Below, one piece after another: positions 6,444 to 14,771 of a stretch of DNA of 14,772 nucleotides; position 1 is the first letter of the stretch, and each line of letters opens with the position of its first letter. The notes beneath the pieces were generated by a model that saw nothing but the letters and a program-made list of their open reading frames with translations, did not search any database and was not told the origin of the DNA. The stretch is from CAZVLE01 sp964627855 (GTDB taxonomy: Bacteria; Bacillota; Dethiobacteria; DTU022): the NCBI GenBank assembly GCA_964627855.1, contig CAZVLE010000034.1, positions 1-14,772 on the forward strand. Direction: 5' to 3'. Position numbers and translations under genes: made by a program.

Positions 6444-8860
6444 TTGGCCTGGTTTGACGATGTTGGCCTGAACAGGCTCTTTAGTCCTTTTAAGCTGTGG
6501 CCATTAAAGACCAGAAGCAGTGCTTCAAGGCGGGACCGGGTCAGAATACCACCCTGCATCAACAGGCCACGCAGAGGCATCTGAACGATCATTTCACGCA
6601 AGAGCAGCGCCGTGGGTGTTTCTTCTTTTCCCCTGATCATTTTTCGGATCTGGCTTTCAACTATTCTAATGAAAAACCGACCTGCAAAAGAACCCCCCAG
6701 TTCACAGACAGGTGTGTTGAGGGTGTATTCGCCTTTTCGCGCTGAATGTTGCTGTTGCAGAGGTCGTCCGAGCAAGGCTGCAAAATCTGCCCGGGTGAAC
6801 TCTTCGCCCTGCGTAGGGTTAAAGTAGGCTGCTAAATCTGTTTTTTCGCCACTGCTTGCCTCTAATTGCTCGCCCTCCAGGTCTATGGTTGTTCTGAGAC
6901 GAATATCACGCGAAGAGGCCCCCACCAGGATTTCAAACTGACCGGCTTCTACGATCCAATCAGATTGCCGGCAATCATAGAAGGCAAAGGCACGACGATC
7001 AAGATCAATCGTGACTTCCTTTTCCTCCCCCGCTTCCAGCTCAACCTTGGCAAAACCTTTTAACTCCTTTTCAGGTCTAAAAGTTGTTGCTTCAAGGTCT
7101 TTCACGTAAACCTGAGCAATCTCTTTACCCCGCACTGCTCCGTTATTTTTTATCCTGAAAACGGCTTTAACCTGCTCGCCCGAGCGGTGCAGTTCCAGGT
7201 TACTATAAGCAAAGGTGGTGTAACTAAGCCCGTAACCAAAAGGAAAAAGGACTTCCTGCTGCACAGTATCATAATAACGATAGCCAACATAAATGCTTTC
7301 GCGATACTCAACCGCTGCCGGACCGCCAGGAAAAGGCCGGGCCGGGCAGTCGCTCTCTTTGAAGGGAAAAGTTTCGGCCAGCTTGCCGCTGGGGTTAATG
7401 CGGCCTGTGAGGATATCGGCAAGAGCGCCGGCGCCGGCCTGGCCGCCAAGGTAACCTTCGAGGATAGCTGAGACATCACCGCCCCAGGGCATTTCCACGG
7501 GCGAACCGTTGCTGAGCACTACAACCACTTTCTGATGAACAGCAGCAAGCCTTGCTATGAGGGCATCGTGGCCGGCAGGCAATTTCATGTGCGGGCGGTC
7601 CAGACCCTCCACTTCAAAAAGATCGGTTAAACCGGCACAGACAACCACCACATCAGCCCTGCCGGCCACTTTAAGCGCATCTGCAATGAGGGCCTCATCG
7701 ACGCTATCGCCTCTTTCACTGTAACCGGGGCTGTAAAAAAGGTTTTCTTCACCGACCAGGACAGCCAGTTCCGTGTAAAGGTTGTCAAGTTGGGTGGGAT
7801 TCATAAGCGAACTGCCGGCACCCTGGTAGCGTGGCTGCCTGGCAAAACGGCCGATCAGGGCAATTTTTGTCTCTTCTGCAAGGGGCAATAGGGAACCCTC
7901 ATTTTTCAGCAAAACCGCCCCTTCAGCGGCCACTTTCCTGGCCAGTGCATGGTGAGCCGGCATATCACAGCTGTAGTTTTCAGCCATCTTTTCAGCAACC
8001 CTGAATATTAGTTGCAAAATTCTTTCCACAGCTCTGTCCAGTGTGATTTCATCCAAAGCACCCGCTTGCACCGCTTTAATAATCAGGGCCGTGTTGCCGT
8101 TGTTGACCCCGGGCATTTCAAGCTCTAAACCGGCCTGCAGGGCGGCCAGGCAATCATTCATCGCCCCCCAGTCGGTCACGACCAATCCCGTATGGCCCCA
8201 TTCCTTTTTTAATATAGCCGTCAACAGGTAGTTGTCTTCACAGGCATAGGTACCGTTAACCTTATTGTAGGCGCACATTACCGTCCAGGGTTGTGACTCT
8301 TTGACAGCAATTTCAAAACCGGTCAGGTATATTTCCCGCAGGGCCCGCTCATCTACCACAGTATCAATGGTCATCCGGCGATATTCCTGGTTGTTGACCG
8401 CATAATGCTTTAGCGAAGTGCCTACCCCCTGGCTCTGGACGCCCTTAATGTAGCTTTTAGCCATTTCTCCCGTCAGGTAAGGATCCTCGGAAAAATATTC
8501 AAAATTGCGGCCGCAAAGCGGTGAACGTTTAATGTTTATGCCCGGCCCAAGGATTACCCCTACTTTTTCCTGGCGGCATTCTTCTCCGAGAGCTACCCCC
8601 ACCTGGTAGAGAAGGTCGCGATTCCAGGTTGCCGCCAGTGCCGAAGCTGTCGGGAAACAGGTGGCAGGGACGCTTTCGTGTAAACCGGCGTGATCGACAC
8701 CAACTTCCTGTTTGCGCAGGCCATGCGGGCCGTCAGTCATCATGATCGACGGAATTCCCAGTCTTTCAATCCCTTTCAGGTACCAGAAATTTTTCCCCGA
8801 GCAGAGCCCCGCTTTCTCCTCCAGGGTCATGGCACCGATTACTTTTTTCAGATCTTTCAT
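6440..8860 (-). CDS. GH3 family beta-glucosidase (or beta-xylosidase)
   Basis: An 806-residue cytoplasmic enzyme with no signal peptide. The order is a (beta/alpha)8 domain (about 1-285), an alpha/beta sandwich (about 310-510), a fibronectin III-like domain (about 550-655) and a C-terminal extension. The catalytic nucleophile is D230 in VVTDWGAMND; KHY (151-153) is the substrate-binding pair; E418 in FEVEGLDR is the likely acid/base. PFGYGLSYT (540-548) marks entry to the FnIII-like part. Residues ~680-806 are an extra segment (AALLGRPL, later MPLRGLLMQGG) that I recall from many clostridial GH3 enzymes. GH3 motifs do not separate glucosidase from xylosidase. GGGAGG, 11-16 bases before the ATG, directly follows the GH2 stop 15 bases upstream, so the two genes are one transcript. 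Family call firm, substrate uncertain. Confidence 0.93.
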   Translation of the reverse strand: MKDLKKVIGAMTLEEKAGLCSGKNFWYLKGIERLGIPSIMMTDGPHGLRKQEVGVDHAGLHESVPATCFPTASALAATWNRDLLYQVGVALGEECRQEKVGVILGPGINIKRSPLCGRNFEYFSEDPYLTGEMAKSYIKGVQSQGVGTSLKHYAVNNQEYRRMTIDTVVDERALREIYLTGFEIAVKESQPWTVMCAYNKVNGTYACEDNYLLTAILKKEWGHTGLVVTDWGAMNDCLAALQAGLELEMPGVNNGNTALIIKAVQAGALDEITLDRAVERILQLIFRVAEKMAENYSCDMPAHHALARKVAAEGAVLLKNEGSLLPLAEETKIALIGRFARQPRYQGAGSSLMNPTQLDNLYTELAVLVGEENLFYSPGYSERGDSVDEALIADALKVAGRADVVVVCAGLTDLFEVEGLDRPHMKLPAGHDALIARLAAVHQKVVVVLSNGSPVEMPWGGDVSAILEGYLGGQAGAGALADILTGRINPSGKLAETFPFKESDCPARPFPGGPAAVEYRESIYVGYRYYDTVQQEVLFPFGYGLSYTTFAYSNLELHRSGEQVKAVFRIKNNGAVRGKEIAQVYVKDLEATTFRPEKELKGFAKVELEAGEEKEVTIDLDRRAFAFYDCRQSDWIVEAGQFEILVGASSRDIRLRTTIDLEGEQLEASSGEKTDLAAYFNPTQGEEFTRADFAALLGRPLQQQHSARKGEYTLNTPVCELGGSFAGRFFIRIVESQIRKMIRGKEETPTALLLREMIVQMPLRGLLMQGGILTRSRLEALLLVFNGHSLKGLKSLFRPTSSNQAN

Positions 8861-8875
8861 TTATTCGATCCTCCC

Positions 8876-11800
8876 TTAGCTTCCCCGTTCAGCCGAGGTC
8901 AGTAAAAAGCTTAGAAAGTAAGCCCGGTTGCGGTGAATTTTATACTCATCATGCAGAACAGCCATTCCGGGTTGATCACCACCCACTCCCCGCTGTTTTA
9001 GATCAACGTTGAGGGTGACAAAATCTTCAAATTCAAGCTCATGAATATGCCCGGCCCTCTCGAGGTTATCAAGGCTAAAGGGCCAGGCACTGAAATTGAG
9101 CAACGCTCCGGACTGATCTGCAATCCTGATCCCTGCTTCGCAGCCATCTTCAACAATTAACCAGCGTACATCTGTGCGATTACCATTTTCCTGGGGCCGC
9201 ATGTAAAGATGGTAGAGTTCACTTAAACCCAGTTTGTACACCCCGGTTTTTGCCCCCCTGTTACGATCAATATAGTTTTCGTGAGGGCCCCTGCCGTACC
9301 ATGTAAATGAAGAAAACTCTTTTCTCAGGGCGGTTGTAAAGCCAATCCTGAGCATATCTTTTTTCGGAACAATAAAGTGCGAAACGATCAGTTCTCCCTC
9401 GTCTGTCACTATATATTCAATCCTGTTCTGCCTAAAATTCCTGTGGCGCAGGGTAAAAATTAGCTTTAAATGCTCTTTTTCATGCACCAATTTATAATCA
9501 GTGACCCTGTAGCCGGAAGTGGCCGCTTTCCATGAATAATCAATCACCAGCGGGGCTAGCCTGGGAACAAAGTTTGCAAAACCCCTGTCATTATCGGTCA
9601 GGGCCCGCCAGTAATTTACTCTCAGGGGTGCAGCCAGGATGTTACCCCGGCCATGATCTATCTTTTCCACAGTGCCTCTCGCCAGGTCAAACTGAAATTG
9701 ACTTTTCTTTCCAGCCCGTACTAGCAGCTTTTTGCCTGCTTCCTCTTGTGGTAGGAGAAAAGCATTCCCTGGCTGATTGCTAAGGCCCGCAGGACGAAAT
9801 TCTTTCGGGTTGTAGCTTCCGATGATAAATTCATCAAAACCGACCTCGTAACCTGCCGCTGCCCAGGGCTGATCTGTTAAGGTCAGGTAGGAGAACAGGA
9901 TCACATATTCTCCACCGTCGTTCAGGGGCAAACCGGAAAAATCGAGGTTCAGGTCCCTGTTTTCAGCCGGCCTCACATCCAGGCCGGTTATTTCTCCTGC
10001 TTTCAGCTTCAACCCCTCCTGCTGAACCATCCAGCATATTTTGTAACCAAGCAGGTCGCTGAAAGAATGCTTGTTAGAGACGATAAAACGCCCCTTCACT
10101 GCATCAACTGCTTTAACTTCTATATTGCAGTAATTCTTTTTAACCTCGAAAAGGGAAGGATGCGGTTTGCGATCTGCGGCTATAATGCCATTTGCACAAA
10201 AATAGCCGTGTGTTTTCTCTTCCCCGAAATCGCCACCGTAGAGCCACTTCGTGCCCTGCTCATCTTTTACACAGATTGATTGATCGACAAAATCCCAGAT
10301 AAACCCCCCGGCCATATTTTGATATTTTTCGAAGACATCGATGAACTTGTAAAAATTGCCGAGGCTGTTTTCCATGGCATGGGCGTACTCGCAGACCACC
10401 ACCGGCTTGCCGCGGTATTGTTCAGGCTTGACCGGCTTGTGGTCCGCTGCCAGGCGGTTTAGCAGGTTTTCAAGCAGCCCGACCCTGATTTCCCTGTGGT
10501 TGCCAAGGTTTTCCAGGTACTGCGGAGTGGGGTACATCCGCGAAAGGAAATCGCTGACGGATAGATCATAGTCACCCTCGTAATGAAAAGGCCTGGTTTG
10601 ATCCAGTTGCCGGGCCGCTTCTTTCATGTAATGAAAGTTCAGACCATGACCCGCTTCATTGCCTAGCGACCAGATGATGATTGAGGGATGGTTGCGGTTG
10701 GTCAAAACCATTCTCTCCATCCGATCAACAACTGCTCCCCTCCAGAGCGGATTGTCACCGGGAACATTTTTTCGTCTTACGGCGTGAGTCTCGAGATCGG
10801 CTTCGTCCATTACATAAAAACCAAGCCGGTCGCAGAGTTCATAGAAAAAGGGCTGGTTGGGGTAGTGGCTGGTGCGAATAGCATTGATGTTGTTCTGTTT
10901 CATAATATAAAGATCTTCATAATAGCGTTCAATGGGTACAGCCCAGCCTTTTTCGGGGTCAAAATCATGGCGGTTAACCCCCTTCAAAAGGATCGGGCAC
11001 CCATTGATGAGCAGTTGTTCATCTTTAATTTCCACGCTGCGAAACCCGAACTGCAACCTTTTTACCTCCAGAATTGTGCCACCATTTCCCCTCAAAACCA
11101 GGGTCAGACCGTAAAGAGCAGGGTCTTCGGCGCTCCACTTACGCGGGTTTTCAACTGTGAAGCTGAAGGCCTGGCGGATGGCACCCGGGACAGTAGCAAC
11201 AGTTTCGCTGAAAACAGGCCCGGACCGGCTTTTCCCTTTTTTCTCCTCATCAAACGGATCCAGTGGGTCCAGGTAGCATTCCATAATTAGTTCATTTCCT
11301 TCTTCAAGCAGCAGGTCTATCTCCATCTTAAGCTCGGCATCCCGGTAGTGCTCATCAAGACGGGAATAAGCGTATATATCGTAAATACAGTTACGCGGCT
11401 GGCAGTGCAGGTAAACATCCCGGTAGATACCGCTGAAAAACCACATATCCTGGTCTTCCAGGTAGGTTCCGTCGGCATAGCGGTAAACAACGGCTACAAT
11501 ACTGTTTTGCCCCTCAAGCAGGTAGGAACCGATTTCAAACTCGGCCGGGGTCATAGAACCCTGCGAGTAACCGACTCTCGAGCCGTTGACGTAAAGACTT
11601 AAAGCAGCCTTGACGGCACCAAAATAAAGGTAGATCCGTTTGCCTTTCCAGCCCGGCGGCAGTAAAAATTGCCTGCTGTAGATGCCGGCCTCGTTTTGCC
11701 TGATATCGATCGAGGGAATACGCCTTTTGCGTTTATCAAGAGCCGGAGGGTAATCAAAGGCCAGGTAATAGGGAATACCGTAGCCCTGCAGCTGCCAGAC

Positions 11801-12049
11801 ACCGGGCACAGTAATCTCTTCCCCCTCTCCCTTTTCGGCTGTGGTAACGGCTTCTTCTTCGCAAAAATCACTCAGATCTCTGACCCATGTAAACTGCCAG
11901 GTGCCATTGAGAGAAACCCTGTTGGTTTGTCCTTCACCATCAAGTTCCTGCAGGGAATTGTAACTGTAAAGGGGGCTTCTGCCGGGAAGTTTATTGATCT
12001 GAAAAACAGTGGGGTCCTGCCAATCAAATTGATATTTTTTCTTCTGCAT
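8876..12049 (-). CDS. lacZ: GH2 family beta-galactosidase (LacZ-like)
   Basis: A 1057-residue enzyme hydrolysing lactose or other beta-galactosides in the cytoplasm. In order: sugar-binding jelly roll (about 30-220), immunoglobulin-like domain, TIM barrel (about 340-600; GVNRHDFDPEKG, INAIRTSHYPN), then the C-terminal Bgal_small_N sandwich (WYGRGPHENYIDR, MRPQENGNRTDVRW). The acid/base is E465 in SLGNEAGHG and the nucleophile E554 in CEYAHAMENS; the usual glycine of HAMGNS is E560 here. An upstream GTG at 12199 would add 50 mostly hydrophobic residues, but I start at ATG 12049. It gives the normal N-terminus (MQKKKYQFDWQDPTVF), has GGTGA five bases upstream, and lies just downstream of an extended -10 promoter that falls inside the longer frame. 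First gene of the minus-strand block, divergent from the nitrilase. Confidence 0.93.
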   Translation of the reverse strand: MQKKKYQFDWQDPTVFQINKLPGRSPLYSYNSLQELDGEGQTNRVSLNGTWQFTWVRDLSDFCEEEAVTTAEKGEGEEITVPGVWQLQGYGIPYYLAFDYPPALDKRKRRIPSIDIRQNEAGIYSRQFLLPPGWKGKRIYLYFGAVKAALSLYVNGSRVGYSQGSMTPAEFEIGSYLLEGQNSIVAVVYRYADGTYLEDQDMWFFSGIYRDVYLHCQPRNCIYDIYAYSRLDEHYRDAELKMEIDLLLEEGNELIMECYLDPLDPFDEEKKGKSRSGPVFSETVATVPGAIRQAFSFTVENPRKWSAEDPALYGLTLVLRGNGGTILEVKRLQFGFRSVEIKDEQLLINGCPILLKGVNRHDFDPEKGWAVPIERYYEDLYIMKQNNINAIRTSHYPNQPFFYELCDRLGFYVMDEADLETHAVRRKNVPGDNPLWRGAVVDRMERMVLTNRNHPSIIIWSLGNEAGHGLNFHYMKEAARQLDQTRPFHYEGDYDLSVSDFLSRMYPTPQYLENLGNHREIRVGLLENLLNRLAADHKPVKPEQYRGKPVVVCEYAHAMENSLGNFYKFIDVFEKYQNMAGGFIWDFVDQSICVKDEQGTKWLYGGDFGEEKTHGYFCANGIIAADRKPHPSLFEVKKNYCNIEVKAVDAVKGRFIVSNKHSFSDLLGYKICWMVQQEGLKLKAGEITGLDVRPAENRDLNLDFSGLPLNDGGEYVILFSYLTLTDQPWAAAGYEVGFDEFIIGSYNPKEFRPAGLSNQPGNAFLLPQEEAGKKLLVRAGKKSQFQFDLARGTVEKIDHGRGNILAAPLRVNYWRALTDNDRGFANFVPRLAPLVIDYSWKAATSGYRVTDYKLVHEKEHLKLIFTLRHRNFRQNRIEYIVTDEGELIVSHFIVPKKDMLRIGFTTALRKEFSSFTWYGRGPHENYIDRNRGAKTGVYKLGLSELYHLYMRPQENGNRTDVRWLIVEDGCEAGIRIADQSGALLNFSAWPFSLDNLERAGHIHELEFEDFVTLNVDLKQRGVGGDQPGMAVLHDEYKIHRNRAYFLSFLLTSAERGS

Positions 12050-12083
12050 AACTATCACCGGCTTTCCCTGCAAGATTGCCCTT

Positions 12084-12092
12084 ATTATACCA
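12084..12092 (-). promoter_or_regulatory. Extended -10 promoter of the GH2-GH3 operon
   Basis: TGGTATAAT on the minus strand is a perfect extended -10 element (TG-n-TATAAT). No good -35 box is seen at 16-18 bases, which extended -10 promoters tolerate. Start of transcription would be near 12077, about 28 bases before the chosen ATG at 12049. Confidence 0.55.
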
Positions 12093-12195
12093 TTCGCCCC
12101 ACCAGTTAAGGGCAGGCAAAGCATAACGAAAGGAATTAAAAGATTTGGCAAGAAGTATTGGAGGTAAAGGATGGCAATAGTATAGTTTTTTAAAG

Positions 12196-12207
12196 CCACT
12201 TCAGTGG
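12196..12207. promoter_or_regulatory. Inverted repeat CCACT-TC-AGTGG, possible operator
   Basis: A perfect 5-bp-arm palindrome in the 221-bp region between the divergent GH2 and nitrilase genes, more than 100 bases upstream of the GH2 promoter. It could bind a repressor or be chance; no regulator gene is nearby to match it with. Confidence 0.3.
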
Positions 12208-12230
12208 ATACGTTAGATTATAGGATACAA

Positions 12231-12245
12231 GAAGCATATTGCTTC
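12231..12245. promoter_or_regulatory. Inverted repeat GAAGCA-TAT-TGCTTC, possible operator
   Basis: A perfect 6-bp-arm palindrome with a 3-base centre, ending 11 bases before the AGGAGG site of the nitrilase gene. Position and symmetry suit an operator, or a small hairpin in the leader mRNA close to the ribosome binding site. The -10 box of the nitrilase is not clear. Confidence 0.4.
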
Positions 12246-12270
12246 AACAATGAGATAGGAGGCTAAAGCT

Positions 12271-13242
12271 GTGATTGACAACCCCGACAATTTTCGTATT
12301 ACTGAGAGATATTTTTCCGATAACGATGAACTGATGACTGTAGGCTTGGCCAATATTCATGCTGAAGTACCTCATATTGAAGAGAACAAGGCAAAGATGA
12401 TCCGGGTCCTTGAAATCTTCAAGCAAAAAAAGGTGAACATAGCTATCTTTCCTGAGTTTGCTTTTTCAGGTTATTTCTGGGACGATCCCGTGGCCTGCCG
12501 GGAATATATGGAGCAGGCCGTAACTGAAAATCACCGGGATTGGATCTATAACGCCATCGGTGCTTTCCTGGATGACAGTCTTAAGGCCGTTATTTTCAAC
12601 AACTTAAGGAGAGGTCCGAAAGATAAGTACTACAACTCGACTTTTGTGGCCAGCAAGAAGCTCCGCCCTCCTGAAACCAAGATATACTATGACAAAGTAT
12701 TTCTTCCCGGCATTGAACAGGACTACACGATAACGGGCGGGGACGATCGCCTGGTAATAGACACCAGGTTCGGACGGATCGGTTTTACAACCTGCTATGA
12801 TATCCTTTTTTCACAACTGCTTCAGGAATATTCACAATTGGATAAAGTTGATGCCATCGTGGAAATCGCTTCCTGGAGAGCCATAGCCGAACGTGATTAC
12901 CCCGGCATGAATGTGGGCACAGACACTTACTACGGGAACCTCTGGGACATGATGTTACCGGCTACAGCAGCCATGAACCAGGTTTGGCTGGTTGCCTGCA
13001 ATGCCGTAGGCCGGCACGCCATCAGCGGAGCTGCCTTCTGGGGAGGTTCCGGTATCTGGGCCCCATCCGGCTTAAAGCTGATTCAGGCATCGCATATTCA
13101 CGAAGAACTACTAATAGTACATAATATTGACATCAGGGGGCAGCGGCAGCTGGAAAAAGACGACTTTGATTATGCCCTTGATTTTGATTCTGTCTACCGC
13201 CAGGTTGAAGACAAGCGGACCTTTACCCGGATAACAGAATAA
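12271..13242 (+). CDS. Nitrilase-superfamily carbon-nitrogen hydrolase (amidohydrolase)
   Basis: A 323-residue cytoplasmic hydrolase of amide or nitrile C-N bonds. The Glu-Lys-Cys triad is visible: E62 in FPEFAFSGY, K142 in YYDKVFLPG and C175 in GFTTCYDILF. The start is GTG 12271: TAGGAGG lies seven bases upstream, while the ATG at 12334 (MTVGLANIHAEV), where the family core begins, has no ribosome binding site. This leaves a 21-residue polar N-terminal extension. CYDILF and the residues after it resemble the amidase branches (carbamoyl-putrescine or omega-amidase-like) rather than true nitrilases, but I cannot fix a substrate. No polyamine or amino-acid genes adjoin it. It is divergent from lacZ and convergent with dinB; two palindromes lie in its upstream region. 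Confidence 0.88.
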   Translation: MIDNPDNFRITERYFSDNDELMTVGLANIHAEVPHIEENKAKMIRVLEIFKQKKVNIAIFPEFAFSGYFWDDPVACREYMEQAVTENHRDWIYNAIGAFLDDSLKAVIFNNLRRGPKDKYYNSTFVASKKLRPPETKIYYDKVFLPGIEQDYTITGGDDRLVIDTRFGRIGFTTCYDILFSQLLQEYSQLDKVDAIVEIASWRAIAERDYPGMNVGTDTYYGNLWDMMLPATAAMNQVWLVACNAVGRHAISGAAFWGGSGIWAPSGLKLIQASHIHEELLIVHNIDIRGQRQLEKDDFDYALDFDSVYRQVEDKRTFTRITE

Positions 13243-13252
13243 GCAAATCACG

Positions 13253-13333
13253 ATGGATAAGACCTTTTCTTCGCATGCTGATCACATTATGAAAATAATT
13301 GCACCCGAAGGGATACTAAAAGGAGCCCTGTAA
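13253..13333 (+). CDS. 26-residue ORF downstream of the nitrilase gene
   Basis: ATG 13253 to TAA 13333 encodes MDKTFSSHADHIMKIIAPEG followed by ILKGAL. It starts 10 bases after the nitrilase stop but has no clear ribosome binding site. An AGGAGG (13352-13357) lies further on without a usable gene behind it. It may be a remnant of a third gene or simply chance; I do not recognise it. Confidence 0.15.
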   Translation: MDKTFSSHADHIMKIIAPEGILKGAL

Positions 13334-13359
13334 AAAGCTATCAAAGACATGAGGAGGCA

Positions 13360-14520
13360 TTATTGATCTTTTTTCGGCCTGAGACGGCGGGCCTGGAAAA
13401 TGACATCAGTACCGTACTTGCGGTGCAGCTGATCACGTGCCGCCGTTAGTTTCTTTTCTTTTACCTCCCCGGGAGAGGGCTGCAGCAGTGACAGCTGGCC
13501 CCCCTGCTCAAGGCCTGAAGCCTGCACGCCGATCAAGCGCCAGGGCGGTTTGCCCCGGTGAAGTTCGAACAGATTCCTGACACATTGGTAAATAACACTG
13601 TCACTATCAACTGCCTCGGGCAGAGTTTTTCCACGTGTGATGGTCCGGAAATCACTAAAGCGGAGCTTCAATGTGATGGTTCTGCTTAAGTAATTTGCCT
13701 TGCGCAGGCGATAACCCACTCCGGCAGATAGTTCAAGCAGGGTTGTTAAAATCATATCTTTATCATAAATGTCTTCGGAAAAAGTTGTTTCTTCTGACAG
13801 CGACTTTACTTCCCGTTCAATTTCCAGTGGCCTCTCGTCATGGCCGTGTGCAAAACCGTGCATCGCTGCAGCATTACTGCCGAGCACTCGCTTTAAAGCA
13901 TCTACCGGGTAAAGAGCGAGGTCTCTAACTTTTTCTATACCGATGCGCTTTAGATTCTCCGCCGTAACAGGCCCAACGCCGGGCAAAACTCTTACCGACA
14001 GGGGCCATAAAACAGTTTCAACTTCAGCAGGCCAGAGTGAACCGACCCGGTTCGGCTTGACCAGTTCACAGGAAATCTTGGCCAGCAGTTTATTCTTCGA
14101 TACCCCCACACTGACGGTAAGATCCAGTCGGTCACGTACCTCTATATGAATCAGATGACCAATTTTAAGGCCCTGGCCCTGGGGAACAACAAGATAGGCC
14201 TCGTCTATAGAAACTACTTCGATATCGGGAGTATATTGCTCGTAGATCCTCAAAACAGCATCAGAAAACTCTTTATACCTGTGCATCCGCCCCTCGAGAA
14301 CAATAGCTTGCGGGCAAAGAGCTAAAGCTTTTTTCATCGGCATGGCCGAACGAACCCCGTAAACCCTTGCTTCATATGAGCAGGTCGAAACAACGCCACG
14401 CCCTTCCGGGCTTCCACCGACAACTACCGGTTTACCCCTGAGCTTCGGATGATCGAGCTGTTCGACGGAAGCAAAGAAAGCATCGAGGTCACAGAGTAAT
14501 ATTTCCTGGTTTCTCTTCAT
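13360..14520 (-). CDS. dinB: DNA polymerase IV (Y-family translesion polymerase)
   Basis: A 386-residue error-prone polymerase that copies past damaged bases. The catalytic acids are D11 (CDLDAFFASVE, with F16 as the probable steric gate) and D106/E107 in SIDEAYL. VGVSKNKLLAKISCELVKP is the palm signature, LPGVGPVTAENLKRIGI the helix-hairpin-helix of the thumb, and the little-finger domain follows (about 230-335). QLSLL at 342-346 is a clamp-binding motif, so it should dock on the beta sliding clamp. The insert after DEAYL is a few residues shorter than usual, but nothing catalytic is missing. No strong ribosome binding site stands before the ATG, which suggests low translation. No LexA box was recognised upstream. 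It is convergent with the nitrilase gene. Confidence 0.95.
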   Translation of the reverse strand: MKRNQEILLCDLDAFFASVEQLDHPKLRGKPVVVGGSPEGRGVVSTCSYEARVYGVRSAMPMKKALALCPQAIVLEGRMHRYKEFSDAVLRIYEQYTPDIEVVSIDEAYLVVPQGQGLKIGHLIHIEVRDRLDLTVSVGVSKNKLLAKISCELVKPNRVGSLWPAEVETVLWPLSVRVLPGVGPVTAENLKRIGIEKVRDLALYPVDALKRVLGSNAAAMHGFAHGHDERPLEIEREVKSLSEETTFSEDIYDKDMILTTLLELSAGVGYRLRKANYLSRTITLKLRFSDFRTITRGKTLPEAVDSDSVIYQCVRNLFELHRGKPPWRLIGVQASGLEQGGQLSLLQPSPGEVKEKKLTAARDQLHRKYGTDVIFQARRLRPKKDQ

Positions 14521-14624
14521 AATCAGATCGTAAATTTATTTGCCGGCACTGTCAATGCGAGCTTAATGAATAAGCGGCTAAAACACCCAGTTTGGCTATT
14601 TATGGCAAGCAATGGCTTTTCCTA

Positions 14625-14771
14625 TTAACTGCTATTATCCTTCTCTTTTTTTATGAGCAGTTTTCTGTCCCAGACATTGACGGTAATAGGTCCATTGATT
14701 ATGATCAGGTTGCAAACCTTCCCCATGTCGAGATGGCTAAGTGCTCTGACCTTCTCGGCAATAATAAGCAT
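14625..14771 (-). CDS. Unidentified ORF, probably the C-terminal end of a gene running off the window
   Basis: A minus-strand frame enters from the right edge and ends in TAA at 14625-14627, followed directly by TAG. It reads MLIIAEKVRALSHLDMGKVC, then NLIIINGPITVNVWDRKLLI and KKEKDNSS. The first methionine at 14771 is at the edge, so the gene may be longer. The protein-like pattern (hydrophobic strands, lysine-rich end) supports a real gene, but I do not recognise the family. It lies 104 bases upstream of dinB on the same strand. Confidence 0.4.
   Translation of the reverse strand: MLIIAEKVRALSHLDMGKVCNLIIINGPITVNVWDRKLLIKKEKDNSS

Noticed and set aside
7150..7479. 109-codon minus-strand frame inside the GH3 gene
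   Set aside because: Alternative frame of a well-supported gene, without family features.
10688..11290. 200-codon plus-strand open frame
   Set aside because: It lies antisense within the GH2 gene and reads as a composition artefact; no recognisable motif and no ribosome binding site.
12050..12199. 50-residue hydrophobic N-terminal extension of the GH2 enzyme from GTG 12199
   Set aside because: It contains the extended -10 promoter, has no ribosome binding site in front, and is not expected in cytoplasmic LacZ; ATG 12049 gives the family's usual start.
14145..14215. Possible internal deletion in dinB after DEAYL
   Set aside because: The segment is only a few residues shorter than usual and all catalytic, thumb and clamp-binding motifs are present.
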